Origin: Heterocephalus glaber
Taxonomy: Eukaryota; Chordata; Mammalia; Rodentia; Bathyergidae
DNA: 64,000 nt
Direction: 5' to 3'
NCBI RefSeq assembly: GCF_000247695.1
Contig: NW_004624732.1
Location: 44,906,101 to 44,970,100 of the forward strand
Below, in pieces: positions 1 through 12,505 of this stretch (positions are counted from its first letter, which is position 1; each line of letters starts with the position of its first letter). A program made the position numbers and the translations under genes. A model generated the notes under the pieces. It was not told where the DNA came from. It saw only the letters and a program-made list of their open reading frames with translations, and did not search any database.

Positions 1-632
1 TTTATTTAAATATTTTCTTTCTTAGGCTTCTTACTCTCAGCTAGCTGGGCACTCCCCAGTACCGGTGTTGATGTCGTCTATGATACCATGAGGGTGCCGA
101 CCATCGACACTGCAGACCACACACTGGGGGGTCCCCAGGATCTCTTTAATGGTTGCAGAAAGTTCTCTGGCTAATGACTGGTGCCGCATCTGTCGGGCAA
201 TGTTGACAATCTCATCAAAAGTGATATTTCCACTGTACTGAATGTTTTCCTGCTTCTTTCTGTCTCTTGGTGGCTCCTGGAGGGCTTTGATGATCAGGGC
301 AGAAGCAGAAGGCACCACCTCAATCTGGGGCTGTCTGCTCTGAATCGTCAGCTTCACGGTAATCCTCAGACCCTTCCAGTCGCCAGCTGCCTTGGTGATA
401 TCATCGCCCACCTTTTTCGGAGACAGACCCAGTGGGCCGATCTTTGGGGCCAGGGCAGACGTAGGGCAGACGTAGCGCCGACTTCGCCACCGGTGCACCT
501 CAGATACAAGACTTTGATCTAGTCGGGGTCGAATTTGGGCGGCATGGTGGAGGCGGCTGGTGTGGGATGAGCCCGGATTGGGATGACCGAAGGAAGTTGC
601 ACCATAGCCTCCTCCTAGCCGAAAGCCGAAAG
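1..632 (-). pseudogene. RPL12: RPL12 (ribosomal protein L12, uL11) processed pseudogene
   Basis: The minus strand encodes a nearly complete large-subunit ribosomal protein L12 (uL11), which in its functional form sits at the base of the ribosomal stalk. The copy is intronless. The mRNA start codon is at 543-545, a TGA stop at 37-39, and a possible AATAAA poly(A) signal at 1-6. Upstream, 546-632 resembles the RPL12 5' leader and begins with a pyrimidine-rich CTTTCGGC motif typical of ribosomal protein mRNAs, so the copy is full length. Recognisable blocks include [35 protein letters not shown] and [16 protein letters not shown]. Two lesions break it. Codon 9, normally Glu, is TAG at 519-521, and an 11-bp tandem duplication (GGGCAGACGTA twice, about 453-474) shifts frame near residue 27. 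From about residue 29 to the end the frame is open (37-498). The poly(A) and target-site duplication lie beyond the left edge. The combination indicates LINE-mediated retroposition and a dead copy. Confidence 0.95.
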
Positions 633-3600
633 CGACAGTTTCTCTTTATCTCAGTAGTGTGGGTGGTTACAATGTCACCTGGGGTGGTTTGCTTTAAAGT
701 TTCTTGTGCTTGAAGTTGGTCTCCTATCTGTAGATTCCAGTTTTGTCTGTAGGATCTGCAGATTGTAATTACAGTTTTCATCAAATTTGGAAACTTTATA
801 GGTATCATTTGTTTGAATTATTTTTCTGTATATCCATTCTCTTTCATTTCCTTCAGATACTCTAATTACAATTATATTAGGCTATTCGACCTGGGTCCAC
901 AGCTCCCCAATTTGATTTTCATTTTCTAAAAATATTTTTCTCTATATTTTATTCCTTTTTGACTCTTATATCTTCAAGTTTACTAGGTTTTTTTTTTTCT
1001 TTTGAAACATCTTATTTGCCTTTTACTCTAGTCAATTGAATTTTCCCAGGACATCATAGATTTTAACTTATAAGTTTGACTTTAAATTTTAAAATTTTGT
1101 ATCACTTTATTTATATTTTATAGTACAATTATATACACTCTATTAATGTCCTTATCTGTTGATTTTGATATACGTGGAAGGTCTAGGTTCATTATTTTTA
1201 CTTCAACTCTCATCATAGGGCGTATTTTCCTGCTTCTTGGCAAGCCTGAGAATATTTAGATGCCAGGCATTATGGATTTCATTTTATTGGATGTAAACTT
1301 TTCTAGTGTTTCTACAAATATTTTAGACCTTAATTCTAGACCATAGTGAAATCATATGAATATAATTTGCTTCTTTTGGATCTTCCTTTTCAGATTAGTC
1401 AGTTAGGACTGGAGCAGTGTTAGTCTAGAACTCATTATTTTCCACTACTCAGACAAAATCCTGAGCTCAGTACGTTACTGAGTGTTAATCGAGAGTGTGG
1501 TCAAAGGGCTAGAAAGCTGATCTTGCTGGTGGGGATAGCCACTACTAGTGCTGTCTCTGAGTGCTCACTCAGGATGGTTACCTCTAACACTTTTGATCCG
1601 CCTGTCCTTGTCTTGGACAGTTTTTTCAATGAACAATACTTAGCTTAATATTACAAGAGAAATGTTCAGACTTCTGGCCTTTTTCCCTCTTGGTACTTCA
1701 CTCTTGTTTGATACTCTGTTCTTCACATTCTAGTCATCTTGGTGGCCTCTCCCAGGACAATTCTGTGGAAACACTCTCCAGTCAACTATCCAGCGCAGCT
1801 GTGGAGCTCATTTCATTTCCCCCTACCTTTCAGAGATTACCGTGCTTGATCACCCAATCCCAGGGTACTGAAAACTATTGCTTCATATATTTAGTTCACT
1901 CTTTGTTTCAGCTGTAAAAATAAGGGTAGTTACTTTTACTTGGTCAGAAGTGGAAGTCTTATTGAACCACTTAGTCATTATTTTCAGTCTCATGATAGCA
2001 TCATTTGTAACTCAGGGCATAGGAAAGAGTAAGTCATAGTTGTCTTACATGGTGAGCTAACAATTTTCACAACATGAAGAACAAGAAGAAATAGCAGTTA
2101 TGATGAGGACTAAATGTGGATCAAAGGCATCAGTTTCTGCAGAATGAGTCAGGGTTTAAAATAATTTAATTGAATGAAATAAATTCTAGTATGAATTCCA
2201 TGAGAGAGTTCTTGTGACTTTTTTCCTTTGTGTAACTGAGTAACTTTGCATACTAATTATCCCACAGTATCTTAGTAAAGTGGAGCCTAGTAATTAGCTT
2301 AGTCATTTTAGCCTTCTCTTTGGTGATGATACTGTTTACCTCTATGGAATGAGCAAATTATTCAAATGATTATAAAGGCCATTGAATGTCTGCAACAGTC
2401 CTTTTCCCATTGACTTTAAAGAAAAGAAAATTCAAACACTAAACACAGTTACAGTTTATTCTTCTAGCCCCAGGAACATTTAATTAATTTTTTTATTATT
2501 TCATTTTTAGAGATAAATAAAATGATTGTTTGGCTCATTTAAAGTATCCTTTTCCTCTTCCCATATCCCGAAATTACATAAAGTTTTCCATTCTGAATCC
2601 AGTGATTTAAACAACTGTTGTGATTTCATAAATGGAAGCTTTTGTCTACAGGTGGGGATTAATTTGCAAGGGCAGGAAAACTGTTGAAAACAAAAAGCTA
2701 GTGTCCAAGTGAATATCTCTTGAGAAATTAGGAAATACAAACTACATTGCCTGAGAAAAATTGTTACTGATTATAATGGTTTAAAGAATTCCAGGTGGTC
2801 TGCGTGGGTCATAATGCTAGTATTTCATCTTGAAATAATCTTAATTATTTCCAGTTTTAATAAGCGAACTATTTCTTTTCCTGTAAAAGGCTAGGAAGTT
2901 TATTCACAATTTTTTTAAGTCTGTAGCTAGCTACACAAAGCAAAATGAATTATGAAGGAGTGATCTATTGGAAGAATATTCCTTTTGTACAAAATATAGA
3001 GATAAATAGGTTAAGAGAATTTTTGAGGTGACAGTGAATATAGAATGCTTTAATTAGCTGGGACAAGGCCTCATTTACCATTTCATTTTCCACATGCAGA
3101 TATAGCTTATGCATCTACAGGTTGAGACTTCAGTTTAATTCAAGCTTTCTTTCTTTTTTCTTTGTCTTGTTGTTGAGGGGGAGAGATTAAAGTCTTTGCT
3201 TCTTTGATAGAGAAGGGAATCTATGCTAGTCCCAAAATCAAGAGAGAAGGTGAGGGTGTGGGGTTAGGAATGATGGGTCACCTACAATAAGTCTGTCCCC
3301 TAAGAGCCGCCCTCCTTCCTCATCCGTCAAGGTGGACTTTATAAGTCACTCTATAAAAAATGTGGCAAATCCCACCAAAAAAAAAAAAATTAAAACCTGT
3401 TCTTTTCTTCAAGACCAATGACCGACTTTTGCTCAGCTCTTTATAGACAATCTGTCACACTCTATCTAAATCTTCCATTTTTGTCACTGCTTTAGGAATA
3501 TACTTGCTTGTCTGGCTTCTTTTGCAATTTCACCCCAACCTCTCTGCATTTGCATCTCCTATCACATCCCTCCTTGTACTTTATTCTATAGTCCTGACCA

Positions 3601-4335
3601 ACAGTGACATTTCTTTCCAAATGTTATGCAATTTTATGGCTCTTCTCTCTGTCATCAAGTACAATTTACTCCTTTTAAAGACCCACATCAAATGGTCTAT
3701 CCTTAACTTAAAGCTATTCTCAAATCCCTCAGTCAGAGTCAGAGGTGCTCCTATTCATATAACACCTACCATTGATCACCAACTCAAAAACAATGAATTG
3801 CCTCTACATTCTGATAAATAACATAATCAGCAGAAGGAAGGCCTTAAATGAATGAGTCCTATATGCAACATTATTTTAAATGGGTGGGCAAATTGATTTT
3901 TTTGTGTGTGCACAGAGATACCAGTCAGAGCTCATAGTGTATTCTCTTCTCTTTGATCTGACCTCATCAGTAGGAATTTTCTCTATTTATTTTCAGAAGG
4001 ATTTTGCTGCATTGCATAGTCAGTCCACAGAGAAGCTTTGACATACTTTTTCCTTAACGGGTTGGATAGGGAGAGAAAAACAAAAGAACAATAACAGAAG
4101 CAGAGAATGCTTAGAGTTAGATAATGGCCAATAATCTGTTACTACACACAGGAGAAAAAAAAGTAGCAAAGCAATGGAAACCTGATGTCAGGGAACAAGG
4201 GAGTCATGACCCTATTTTTTAGCTTGACCCTTAGTCAAAAATTTATAAAATCATTTTAGAAGTCTTCTCCTATTATTAATACAGTTACTACAATAAATAC
4301 TTCACGTAATAGCTATTAGACTTTATGACTACAAA
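633..4335. other. Gene-free AT-rich stretch
   Basis: I see no gene here. The open frames at 1690-1917, 2507-2740 and 3504-3821 match no protein I recognise and lack codon or promoter context. A short A-run lies at 3378-3390. The pyrimidine-rich part around 3420-3700 could be an old L2-type remnant, but this is too weak to call. Confidence 0.6.
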
Positions 4336-4347
4336 CACCTGGAGCTG

Positions 4348-4441
4348 AGCTGGGGGTTTAGCTCAGTGGCTCCGCACCTGCCTGGCAAGTACAAGGTCCT
4401 GAGTTCAAGTCCCGGTACTGGAAACAAACAAACAAACAAAA
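4348..4441 (+). mobile_element. ID SINE (tRNA-Ala derived)
   Basis: A 75-nt tRNA-like body carries an A box (TAGCTCAGTGG) and a B box (GAGTTCAAGTCC), followed by GGTACT and an (AAAC)n tail. The flanks form a probable target-site duplication: CACCTGGAGCTG at 4336-4347 and CGCCTGGAACTG at 4447-4458, 10 of 12 matching. The mismatches suggest a moderately old insertion. It is not a tRNA gene: the cloverleaf is degenerate and an A-rich tail is present. Confidence 0.9.
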
Positions 4442-4459
4442 TAACCCGCCTGGAACTGT

Positions 4460-6792
4460 AATCCTCTCATTATCCTTCCTCCATGTTTACACTGTCACTT
4501 ACAGCTCTTTAAAAAAAGTAAAACGCTTTTATCATGAGATTACAGAAATTTGATTATCAGGTTATGTCTATAATTAAGCAACATTTGATTTAAAAATACA
4601 TTCTTAGCCTCGGCTGAATAGTTTGTTTAAATAACTGACATATATTTCTTTGTTATTGTCATTAGCACATCAGTGGTGTTTGTTCAGCCTAGTAAACAAA
4701 TGATATAATTGCATTTCAAATTTTATTTCCAAATAAATAAATATTTTTCTAAAACATGCTAAACCCAGTAGATGCTTGTAGAGTAGATGAGTAAACCAAG
4801 CCCTGCTTTCATCTTTATGTCATCTTTGCGTTTTAGCTAGAACAAAGGATGAATTTAAAGAATCAAATGATTTAGTAAAGTCTACCCAGCACTTTAAAGA
4901 TAGGCCTTGGAACTCAATCCTTCTAAATTCTGACTTGGCCCTTTGAGACTATTGCCACCTCTCATATGTCTTCTTTTAGTAGAGAAAGGGGCAAAATATG
5001 CTTGAGATAGCTGTGAAATATTTTGCAAGATTTTAATATTACTAAAGCAAACTTTCATCCTCTTTGTTCAGTGGCCAGCTGCAGTTGATACGAATATGTA
5101 GCTGCTAGCTTTGAGCCCGCCCTAAGCATCAGCTTTTATACAAAGGTTTATTTATGGCTAATTTCTTTATCTTTATATTGAATATAATACTTGCTAGTAT
5201 CTTTCAGCTTGTAATTATTTTGCTTCACATCAAAGAATAACATTAGAAATTAAAGTCCATTCACTGTTGTGTGTGATTCATGGCCTATGTTAAGGATCCT
5301 TTAAAAGCCGCTTATTTGTCTTTTCTTCTCAGATCTCCTCTCCTCCCTCTATTCCCTGCACCCTTCTATCCCACTTCATATTGTTCAGGCCTTTCAGTAT
5401 TACTACTGCATATTAATACCCAGAAAATATATATTTTTATATCCCACTTTTTCTTCTCATCAGTCTGATTCATAGTCCAAGGAAACTTTAGTGTCTTTGG
5501 CCCTTGACACAGACTTTTACTGTTTGATTGTTTAAGTAGACTTCCTCAAGCCCTTGCTGAATAAGAAGGACATGCTTGGTACCAAGATGCTTCACTTTCT
5601 TCCATGTACTGTGGAATCCTATAACATTGTGGAACTTATAAATAATTGAGTTATTTTTAAAACACTGGAAGTTTTCCACTCACTCTATTTCACACTGGAT
5701 TAATTATGTTAGAAAACTGAATTGTTCCTCACTAGTGTTACAACGTTTAAAAACAACATATTGTTTAAATTCAGGTTTGGCAATTCCAGACTGAACCCCC
5801 TCAAATTTATGGCACCACACCCATAGCATAATAAAACCTTTAGTGGTCTTTTGTCTTTTAGTTTGCCTTCTATTTTTTTCTCAAGGGTGTTTTATGTTGG
5901 AAGATGCAAACAAAAGTTGTCCAGATGTTATTTGTATCAGAGCAGGATTTCAGTCCAGCTATCTGTGGTTGCAAATGTTTATTTTAATGGGTTATTGTGC
6001 AATCTTTGCTGTGTAGACCTTCATGGCCTTATATGCATGTTCCTAGCAATGCCAGGACATTGTTTTTAAAAATATATCATTTTATCCAATTGAATGATTA
6101 GTAGTCATCGGGGGAGTAAATAAGTAGCACCTGTAGAAACAGAGATGCTATTTTTTGCCAATGCTTCCATGTTGACATGGTGCAAACTGCCTGACTATGA
6201 AATCATGACAAATGGGCTTTAGGTAAACCCGAGGAAGGTGTGGTCCAATCCCTAGCAACAGCCCAGCCCTCTGAGACAAAGTTAAGCCGCTGCAGTAAAC
6301 ATACCAAGGGTGTTGAAAAAAAGGCCAGCTGCTGCCCCATGCAGTTTGATGGAATGAAAGGAGAGCTTAGCTAAGTCACCATAATGTGAGCAGCAAGTTT
6401 ATTTTAGCGATTACAATAAGCTTGGGATAGGCTTATTATTCATTTTTAGAATTCTAATAAAATCTTAACCAATGTTTCCTCGATACAAAAGTAAATTGTT
6501 TACTCTGTGTCTAAAAACACATTTTATATTCAACTCACTAATTAGCAGTGGGGAATTTCTTTTCCTAAAATTAATTTTGAAAGTGAATTACATCAGGTGT
6601 AAATGGATTTGATTTTTCAGATAGTGATAAATCTAAACTACTACTTTTCCTTGAGAACTTACATAGAAATCACAGGGTTCTTAGAATTTAAGGTTTGTGT
6701 TGCAAAGGAAATAGTAGGTTTTCTAGTAGAAAGATTGTTTTTTAGGCATTTAACATCAGGGTATGACATAGCCTCACACTAAAGTTTTTATT
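4460..6792. other. Gene-free AT-rich stretch
   Basis: Nothing recognisable was found. Open frames at 5280-5468, 5488-5679 and 5851-6069 are short, unrelated to proteins I know and fit chance. Confidence 0.6.
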
Positions 6793-6807
6793 GAGAACTT
6801 TAGATTA

Positions 6808-6898
6808 AGGGCCAGGGATTTAGTTCAGTGGTTATGCTGCCTACCTCGGAAGTGCAAGGTCCTGAGTTCGATTCCTGGTACCAAACAAACAGACAAAA
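6808..6898 (+). mobile_element. ID SINE with perfect 14-bp target-site duplication
   Basis: The element begins GGGCCAGGGATTTAG, has the A box TAGTTCAGTGG and B box GAGTTCGATTCC, and ends in GGTACC plus an (AAAC)-type tail. It is bounded by exact copies of AGAACTTTAGATTA at 6794-6807 and 6899-6912, the signature of L1-mediated integration. The perfect duplication indicates fairly recent insertion. Confidence 0.95.
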
Positions 6899-6960
6899 AG
6901 AACTTTAGATTAGTTTTATAAGTGACAGTTAAATATAAGTGGAAAATAAAAATGAAGCCA

Positions 6961-8366
6961 TTTTTTTTCCTTAAATTCTTTTATTGGAACATTTTAGGTA
7001 TACAATACATTTACATTTATCATTGGGTGCTTGTACCTATACATGATGTATCTTGGTTTTCATTTTTTTCCCGCATTACCTGTGTGTCCTTCACCCCTTC
7101 CACCATTCCCTATTTACATAGCTTTTGTTTCCATTTTTTAAAATTTTCTCATAACTTTTCCTTTCCCTTCTTTCCTTTCCCCAGCCCCTCCCACCACTCC
7201 TACCACTTTGGACATTTTCCTGTTTCAAATTATCAATTATTCATTATTAATCCTTTTAATCCTTATTTATACTTTCAGTTTCTCACACTAGAGAAACTAT
7301 TCGGTATTTCCACGTGTGTCCTATTTATTTCACTTACGAGTATGGCCTCAATATGCATCCATTTAGCTATAAATGACTCTAGTTTCTCGTTCTTTATGGC
7401 TGAGCAGTACTCCATTTTATAAAAAAAAACCCACACATCTTCTTTCTCTAGTTTCCAGTTGATGGGCACTTGGGCTATTTTCAAGCTTTAGCTATTACAA
7501 ACTGTGCCACTATAAACATGGGTACACATATATCTCTGTGGTATGATTCTTTTAGTTCTTTGGGGAAGATCCCCAGCAGGAGAATAGCTGGGTCAAATGG
7601 GACCTCTAGCCCTAGTTCTTTGAGGTATCATCACACTGATTTCCATAGTGGTCACACCAGTCTCCACTCCCACCAACAATGGAGAAGAGTTCCTTTCTCC
7701 CCACAACTCCGCCACCATTTGTTATTGGTTGATTTCTTGATAGCAGCCATTCTTTCTGGGGTGAGGTGGAATCTCAGTGTTGTTTTCATCTGCATCTCTT
7801 GAACGACCAGTGATGTTGACATTTTTTTCATGTATTTATTTGCTGCTTTTACTTATTTGTCTGAGAATGTGTGTTCATTTCAGATGCCCATTTTTGAATT
7901 GGGTCTTTGAATTTGGTGGGTCTGATTTTTTTCAGTCCTTTATATATTTTAGATAGTAGTCCTTTGTCTGAGGTACAGCTGCTAAAATTTTTTCCCACAT
8001 TGTAGGTTGTCTGTTAGCTCTGTTGGTGGTTTCTCTTGCAGTGCAGAAGCTTTTTACTAAGATGAAAACCCAGTTGTTGATTCTTTCTGCTAGTTCCCAT
8101 GCTATTGAGGTTTTGTTCATAAAGTCTTTTCCTATGCCAATGCCTTCAAGAGTTCTACCTAACTTTTCTTCCAGCAAGTTTAGTGTTTCTGTCTTAATAT
8201 TTATATCTTTAATCCACTTCAATCTTAGTTTAGTGCATGGTGATACATATGGGTCTAGTTTTAATCTCTGCCAGGTTAAACTCCAGTTTTTCCAATACCA
8301 TTTATTAAATAGGCTATCTTTCCTCCAATGAGGGTGGTTGGCTCCTTTGTCAAGGATGAGGTGTGC
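6961..8366 (-). mobile_element. 5'-truncated LINE-1 (ORF2 3' end and 3'UTR)
   Basis: Read on the minus strand, this is the last part of L1 ORF2 and the 3'UTR. The frame at 7932-8222 contains the ORF2 C-terminal signature (IGIGKDFMNKTS, then KSFCTARETTNRANRQPTMW). The frame at 7275-7484 carries the MEYCSAIKNEKLESF block near the ORF2 terminus. The reading frame is broken between these blocks by stops and shifts, so the copy is dead. The A-tail is represented by the T-run at 6961-6968. A possible target-site duplication is AGCCATTTTTT at the left and AGCTATTTTTT at 8367-8377. A second copy of the same family is at 63022-64000. Confidence 0.92.
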
Positions 8367-8589
8367 AGCTATTTTTTATAAATCATTTTTGAGATAAATT
8401 AAATCATTCTCAATTTGTTGTAAATTCCATAGATGTAAGTAGTCATGATGGCCATGAAAATATTTGATTATTGAGAAAATAGTTTATGATAACAAAATAT
8501 TTTGAAAATTTTTTAAATCAATAGATTTTAGATAATTTCACATGAATATATATTAATATGAAATATGAAAATATTACACAAGTGTACCA

Positions 8590-8935
8590 CAGTGTTATTA
8601 CTATATTAGCAATACTATATATACTATATGCTCTATATATGATATATACTATTGTATCTATCATAGACAGACTATACATAGCATTCTATCATAGATAGAA
8701 TATCATCATAAAATTTCCAAGTTGTAATTAACAAAGATAAGTAGTCACTAACCTCAAATAATATTTTCAGTGGTCTGTTCAATTTCGATTGAAAATCAGA
8801 AGCAAGATTTGTTTCATGGGAGATATATATATATATATTAATACTATATATAATACTATACTATATATACTACATATAATATAATAACTATAATAATGCT
8901 ACATATATAGTATTAATAACACTGTCCCTGTATTT
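8590..8935. repeat. Degenerate AT-rich simple sequence
   Basis: Clusters of TATATA, ACTATA and ATCATAGATAG tracts occur at 8600-8700 and 8820-8915, on either side of a non-simple block at 8711-8824. Impure short-period repeats of this kind are common in mammals. Confidence 0.7.
8711..8824 (+). repeat. Unnamed dispersed repeat, copy A
   Basis: This block matches 10081-10194 in the same orientation at roughly 80 percent identity by eye. Shared words include TCCAAGTTGTA, TTAACAAAGA, ACCTCAAATAA and AAGATTTGTTTCATG. I cannot name the family. It is either a mammalian interspersed repeat or an old local duplication. Confidence 0.65.
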
Positions 8936-9379
8936 ATCTAATAGTTCATACTCTAGAAATTATTTTCAAAATTAACTCATGTTCTAATAGCTTTGGACAG
9001 CTTTAAGTGTCATATTTTTGCCATACCTTAGAGTGTGAAATATCTTCATGCACATGATTTGTTCTTCATAGATGTGCACACAGTGCTATTTTTGTAACAA
9101 TTAACCCTATGCTCTCAAATGGTTTATTGCTCTGTGGATCAATGTATAGAATAAAGCCAACCCATAAAATGACTAAGCTTCAATATTCTCAAACATAAGA
9201 TTTATACAAAATCAAATTATCACTTTATTTCTCTGGTAAGAGCACATATAAATATGACACATTTGTGGCTGAAGGGAAGAGCTTTCAGGGAAAAGAAATG
9301 AATACCATTCCTTTGCTTTTTTTCTGTCTAGCATGATTCACCAATACAGCAGAAACTCAACTAATAGAATTTTGTGTGT

Positions 9380-9835
9380 CTTGGTTTGGGTTTCCCTAGA
9401 AGATGTACTTGGGATAAGGACTTGAAGGCAAGCAGCTTATTAGGGATGTGCAGAAACACTAGTCAAAGGTAGGAAAGGAGAGGCTCAGGGAAATTAAGTC
9501 AACCCTTAAAGAGCACTTTATTGAGCCACCTATCACAGTGCGTGACTGGAGATTAACCTGCAGGGAAACCCCTTGGAATATGTCCAAAATATGCATCTCA
9601 GAAGGATTCCACCCGAGAGGTGAGGGGACTGAGATATTTCTGTACTACTCTCTCAGAGTTATTGGATGTAGGTTATTACACGGTGGTGTTGGTGTGTTAA
9701 CTCCTGGCATGCCTGGATTGTCATGGTCGCGTAAAAGCAGCTCTCCTCGGTACAGAAACAAAGTTTTCTGGAACATAGATGCAAATAGAGGGAGACAGCT
9801 ATCCGTCAAGTCACACAACTAAGTATGTAGATTGA
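9380..9835 (+). repeat. Possible ancient LTR or other interspersed repeat, family unknown
   Basis: The sequence from GGTTTCCCTAGAAGATG through the stretch ending near 9820 is more GC-rich than its surroundings and has the texture of an old mammalian repeat. An open frame at 9538-9822 (94 codons) lies inside it but matches no protein I recognise. I cannot assign a family. Confidence 0.3.
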
Positions 9836-10080
9836 GGAAGGGTCATTCCACAGCATCTGATAAATAAGATATTGAGAAATAAGATATTGTGGGATTTGGG
9901 GTTTCCAAAGATTTAAACAAAAGGGGAATTTTGATTCATGGTGTTAAATTCATTCTAAAGTATTATTTTTAAAATGTTCCCAAGTGAATTCCCTGGGGAA
10001 CATGATACATATTCTCCTCTAAATGTTCAAAGTCTCAGGACCTTTTAGGTCCTACTTTCTCAAGGAAGACTATCTATCTA

Positions 10081-10194
10081 CAAAAGTCCAAGTTGTAGTT
10101 AACAAAGACAATTAGGCACTGACCTCAAATAAACTTTTCAGCAGTCTACACAATTCAGATTGGAAATCAGAAACAAGATTTGTTTCATGTGATA
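10081..10194 (+). repeat. Unnamed dispersed repeat, copy B
   Basis: Partner of the block at 8711-8824, with the same order of shared words and no large gaps. The similarity fades beyond both ends, where copy A enters AT-rich simple sequence. Confidence 0.65.
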
Positions 10195-10439
10195 TGCCAC
10201 ATTCCATTAAAAACAAACTATAGGAAAAACTGAACAAAATCTCAATTAATTGAAGGGTATGCTAAGTTAATTTCTGTTCATCAGGGTTTTATTATGGCTT
10301 CCAGAAGGAAAACACAGAGATTACTTCTAGTAATAATTTAAGCAAAAAAAGTATGCATTATTTAGGATATAACATATACCTATGAAGTTGGCTCAGACTA
10401 ATAGTCGACACCTTTGGAGTTGTTGAGAATGATACTGAA

Positions 10440-10592
10440 ATTGAACTCTACCGCTTTATAGCAAGGAAACTTCTAGTAAGTTACCTTAGTTCTCCAAATT
10501 TCAATCTCTTGATCTGGAAGTAAAAGTAGAAGAATTAAAGGATTTAATGAGCTTGTGCATTAAAAACAGGTAACAGTGTATCTGGGACTTAT
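10440..10592 (+). repeat. MIR SINE remnant (low confidence)
   Basis: The order TAAGTTACCTTAG, a pyrimidine-rich block, TGATCTGGAAGTA and then AAGGATTTAATGAGC follows the MIR core and 3' part (AAGTTACTTAACC, CTCATCTGTAAAA, AGGATTAAATGAG). It is strongly diverged. Confidence 0.45.
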
Positions 10593-10594
10593 TA

Positions 10595-11815
10595 AGCAGT
10601 ATTACATACTATTTTTACAATGGTGTTGACAGCAATGGTATGATTGCTGCCATCAAAGTCTTTGCAATTTGCTAAAGGCTGCAGATAGATACAAACCTGA
10701 AATTCAGGACAAAAAAGGACAAGTGTTCAGTGATCAAAAAGTATGGCTTTGCATAGAGGAAGATTCTTTGAGATGTGGCACAGCTAGGTGGTTCATGGAA
10801 GACAGAAAGCTCTTAATAAGTGATGATAGAGTTCAGGTTAGGAGTGGTATTGATACAAACCAAATCAGAGAGTTCTAAATGGACCTGGAGTCCTTGGAAC
10901 ACTTGAGTATTAAGTTCCTGAGACAAAGCACATGGGTTCATCTCTTTGTAAAGGGGAGTCCCACACATCAGCCTTTGGACTCTTCCTTTTCCTATTCATC
11001 TTTACTTATTTATGTGATTGTACCTTGTTAGCACGGCCTTAATAGTATCGATTCATTGACAAATGAAAGTGTAGATGGAAAAACCCCAAATTTAGGTTCC
11101 CAAGTAAGCTATCTTCTGTGAAATTCATCCCTACATTTGAACACAGTGCCTTGGATTTTTAGTGAATATCTCATAGGTAACATGGATAAAACTCAATTTT
11201 TATATTTCCTTTTGAAATTTATTTTACCATTGTTTTTTCCCAACTCAGCGAGAGGTAACTATCCCACCAACCACTCAACCTCCAAATTGTAGTGTCCTCT
11301 TTGATTATTCTCTCTCTCAATCCTGACATTTATTTCATCATCATATCTACCATCTCGGATTTCCAAGTATGCTGAGCATAAGAGTTCAGCTTCTCTATTG
11401 TTACCGTTCTGTTATCCTTCCTGTATTATTTTGGTAGCCTCCAGATGTGTCTCACAGCTTCCTCTTAAGAACTTGAAAAATGTCTTCACAAACAGGAGCC
11501 AGTTTGATCTTGTTTAGGTTATATTATCTTACTTATATTAAAATCCCTGCAGGCCTGCCCTTCCCTATCATTTAATCCAGACTAAAAGCCTACTGTGTTC
11601 TAGGCATGCTGTGATCCCACCTGCTACCTTTCCTCTCATTGTTTTAGTTACTTCTCTCTTGACTGTCATTGCAGGCTCACTGAGTCCTTTGTTATTCAGG
11701 AAACATGGTTTCACACTCCCAACTTGGTCCATAAAGTTCTGCCTATTTTCTTTGTTAGGACATTGTACTCTTGCTAGGACATGTAGGGACACGGTGAATG
11801 TATTTACCTTCTTGA
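10595..11815. other. Gene-free stretch
   Basis: No gene recognised. The 69-codon frame at 10669-10878 and the frames at 11568-11792 (minus) and 11611-11904 (plus) match nothing I know. Confidence 0.55.
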
Positions 11816-11819
11816 AAAT

Positions 11820-12060
11820 TTTGCTTAAAATTCATCTTTCTCTGTCACATTATGGCCATCATGACTCTGCTCTACTTCTTTTTCATACCATTGATGTCTT
11901 ATAACACATTCTATCATTTAGAAATGTTATTTAGTATGTATCCCTTCCCACCCATTAGGATATAGCTCCACAAATGCTGATGTCATTTGTGTTCTGCTTA
12001 GATGTTTACTAAAAGAGTGCTCAGAATCTCACAATATGAAGTGCATCAGTAAAGTTAATG
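11820..12060 (+). repeat. LINE-2 3' fragment
   Basis: The text runs in the order known for the L2 3' region: a Cys/Leu-type TCTGTCACATTATGGCC block, TTGATGTCTTATAACACATT, a CCCACCCATTAGGATAT block corresponding to CCACTAGAATGTAAGCTCC, then GTGCTCAGAATC. Divergence is high, as expected for a family dead since before placental radiation. Confidence 0.5.
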
Positions 12061-12342
12061 TTCTCTCTTCTGAAATATGTTCTTCCAACATTAATATAAA
12101 TCATCCTTTCTATTAGGATTGCCTAATACTTCTTAATATTTAAAGGACCTTGGATATAAGTTCTATATTCTTTAAAATTCCTCTCCATTGGGAAACAGAG
12201 AATGGTATAAAATAAAGAATTGTTATTTAATCTATACTTTGGAAAGTTCCTTTTCTTTCTGGGAAAGTATTACTGTTAGATCTGTATTAGAAAAAATAAC
12301 CTAATAAATAACATATTGAGTAACTCCAATGTGGCAACCATT

Positions 12343-12505
12343 ATATGTATTACTTCATTCAAACTCACAATAATACCATGAGTGGATGGCTCCTCCTTTT
12401 TAGTGATTTGAAAACTGGAGGTCAGAGAAGTGTAGTGACTCACCATGTTTCACACAATAAATAGAATGATATGAAGTTAGAACATAGGGTTTTCTGACTC
12501 AGTAT
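12343..12505 (-). repeat. MIR SINE
   Basis: In reverse orientation it follows the MIR consensus: TTACTTCATTCAAACTCACAATAATACC, a block for TTTTACAGATGAGGAAACTGAGG (here AGTGATTTGAAAACTGGAGG), GTCAGAGAAGTGTAGTGACTC, then the 5' portion. MIR is an old tRNA-derived SINE. Confidence 0.75.

Noticed and set aside
4348..4441. tRNA gene (A and B boxes)
   Set aside because: The cloverleaf is degenerate, an A-rich tail and flanking duplications are present, and many similar copies occur. It is an ID SINE.
7932..8222. Open frame as a cellular gene
   Set aside because: It encodes the L1 ORF2 C-terminus inside a broken 5'-truncated L1.
8590..10200. CRISPR-like direct repeats
   Set aside because: Only two diverged long copies and AT microsatellite; no regular short repeats with unique spacers.
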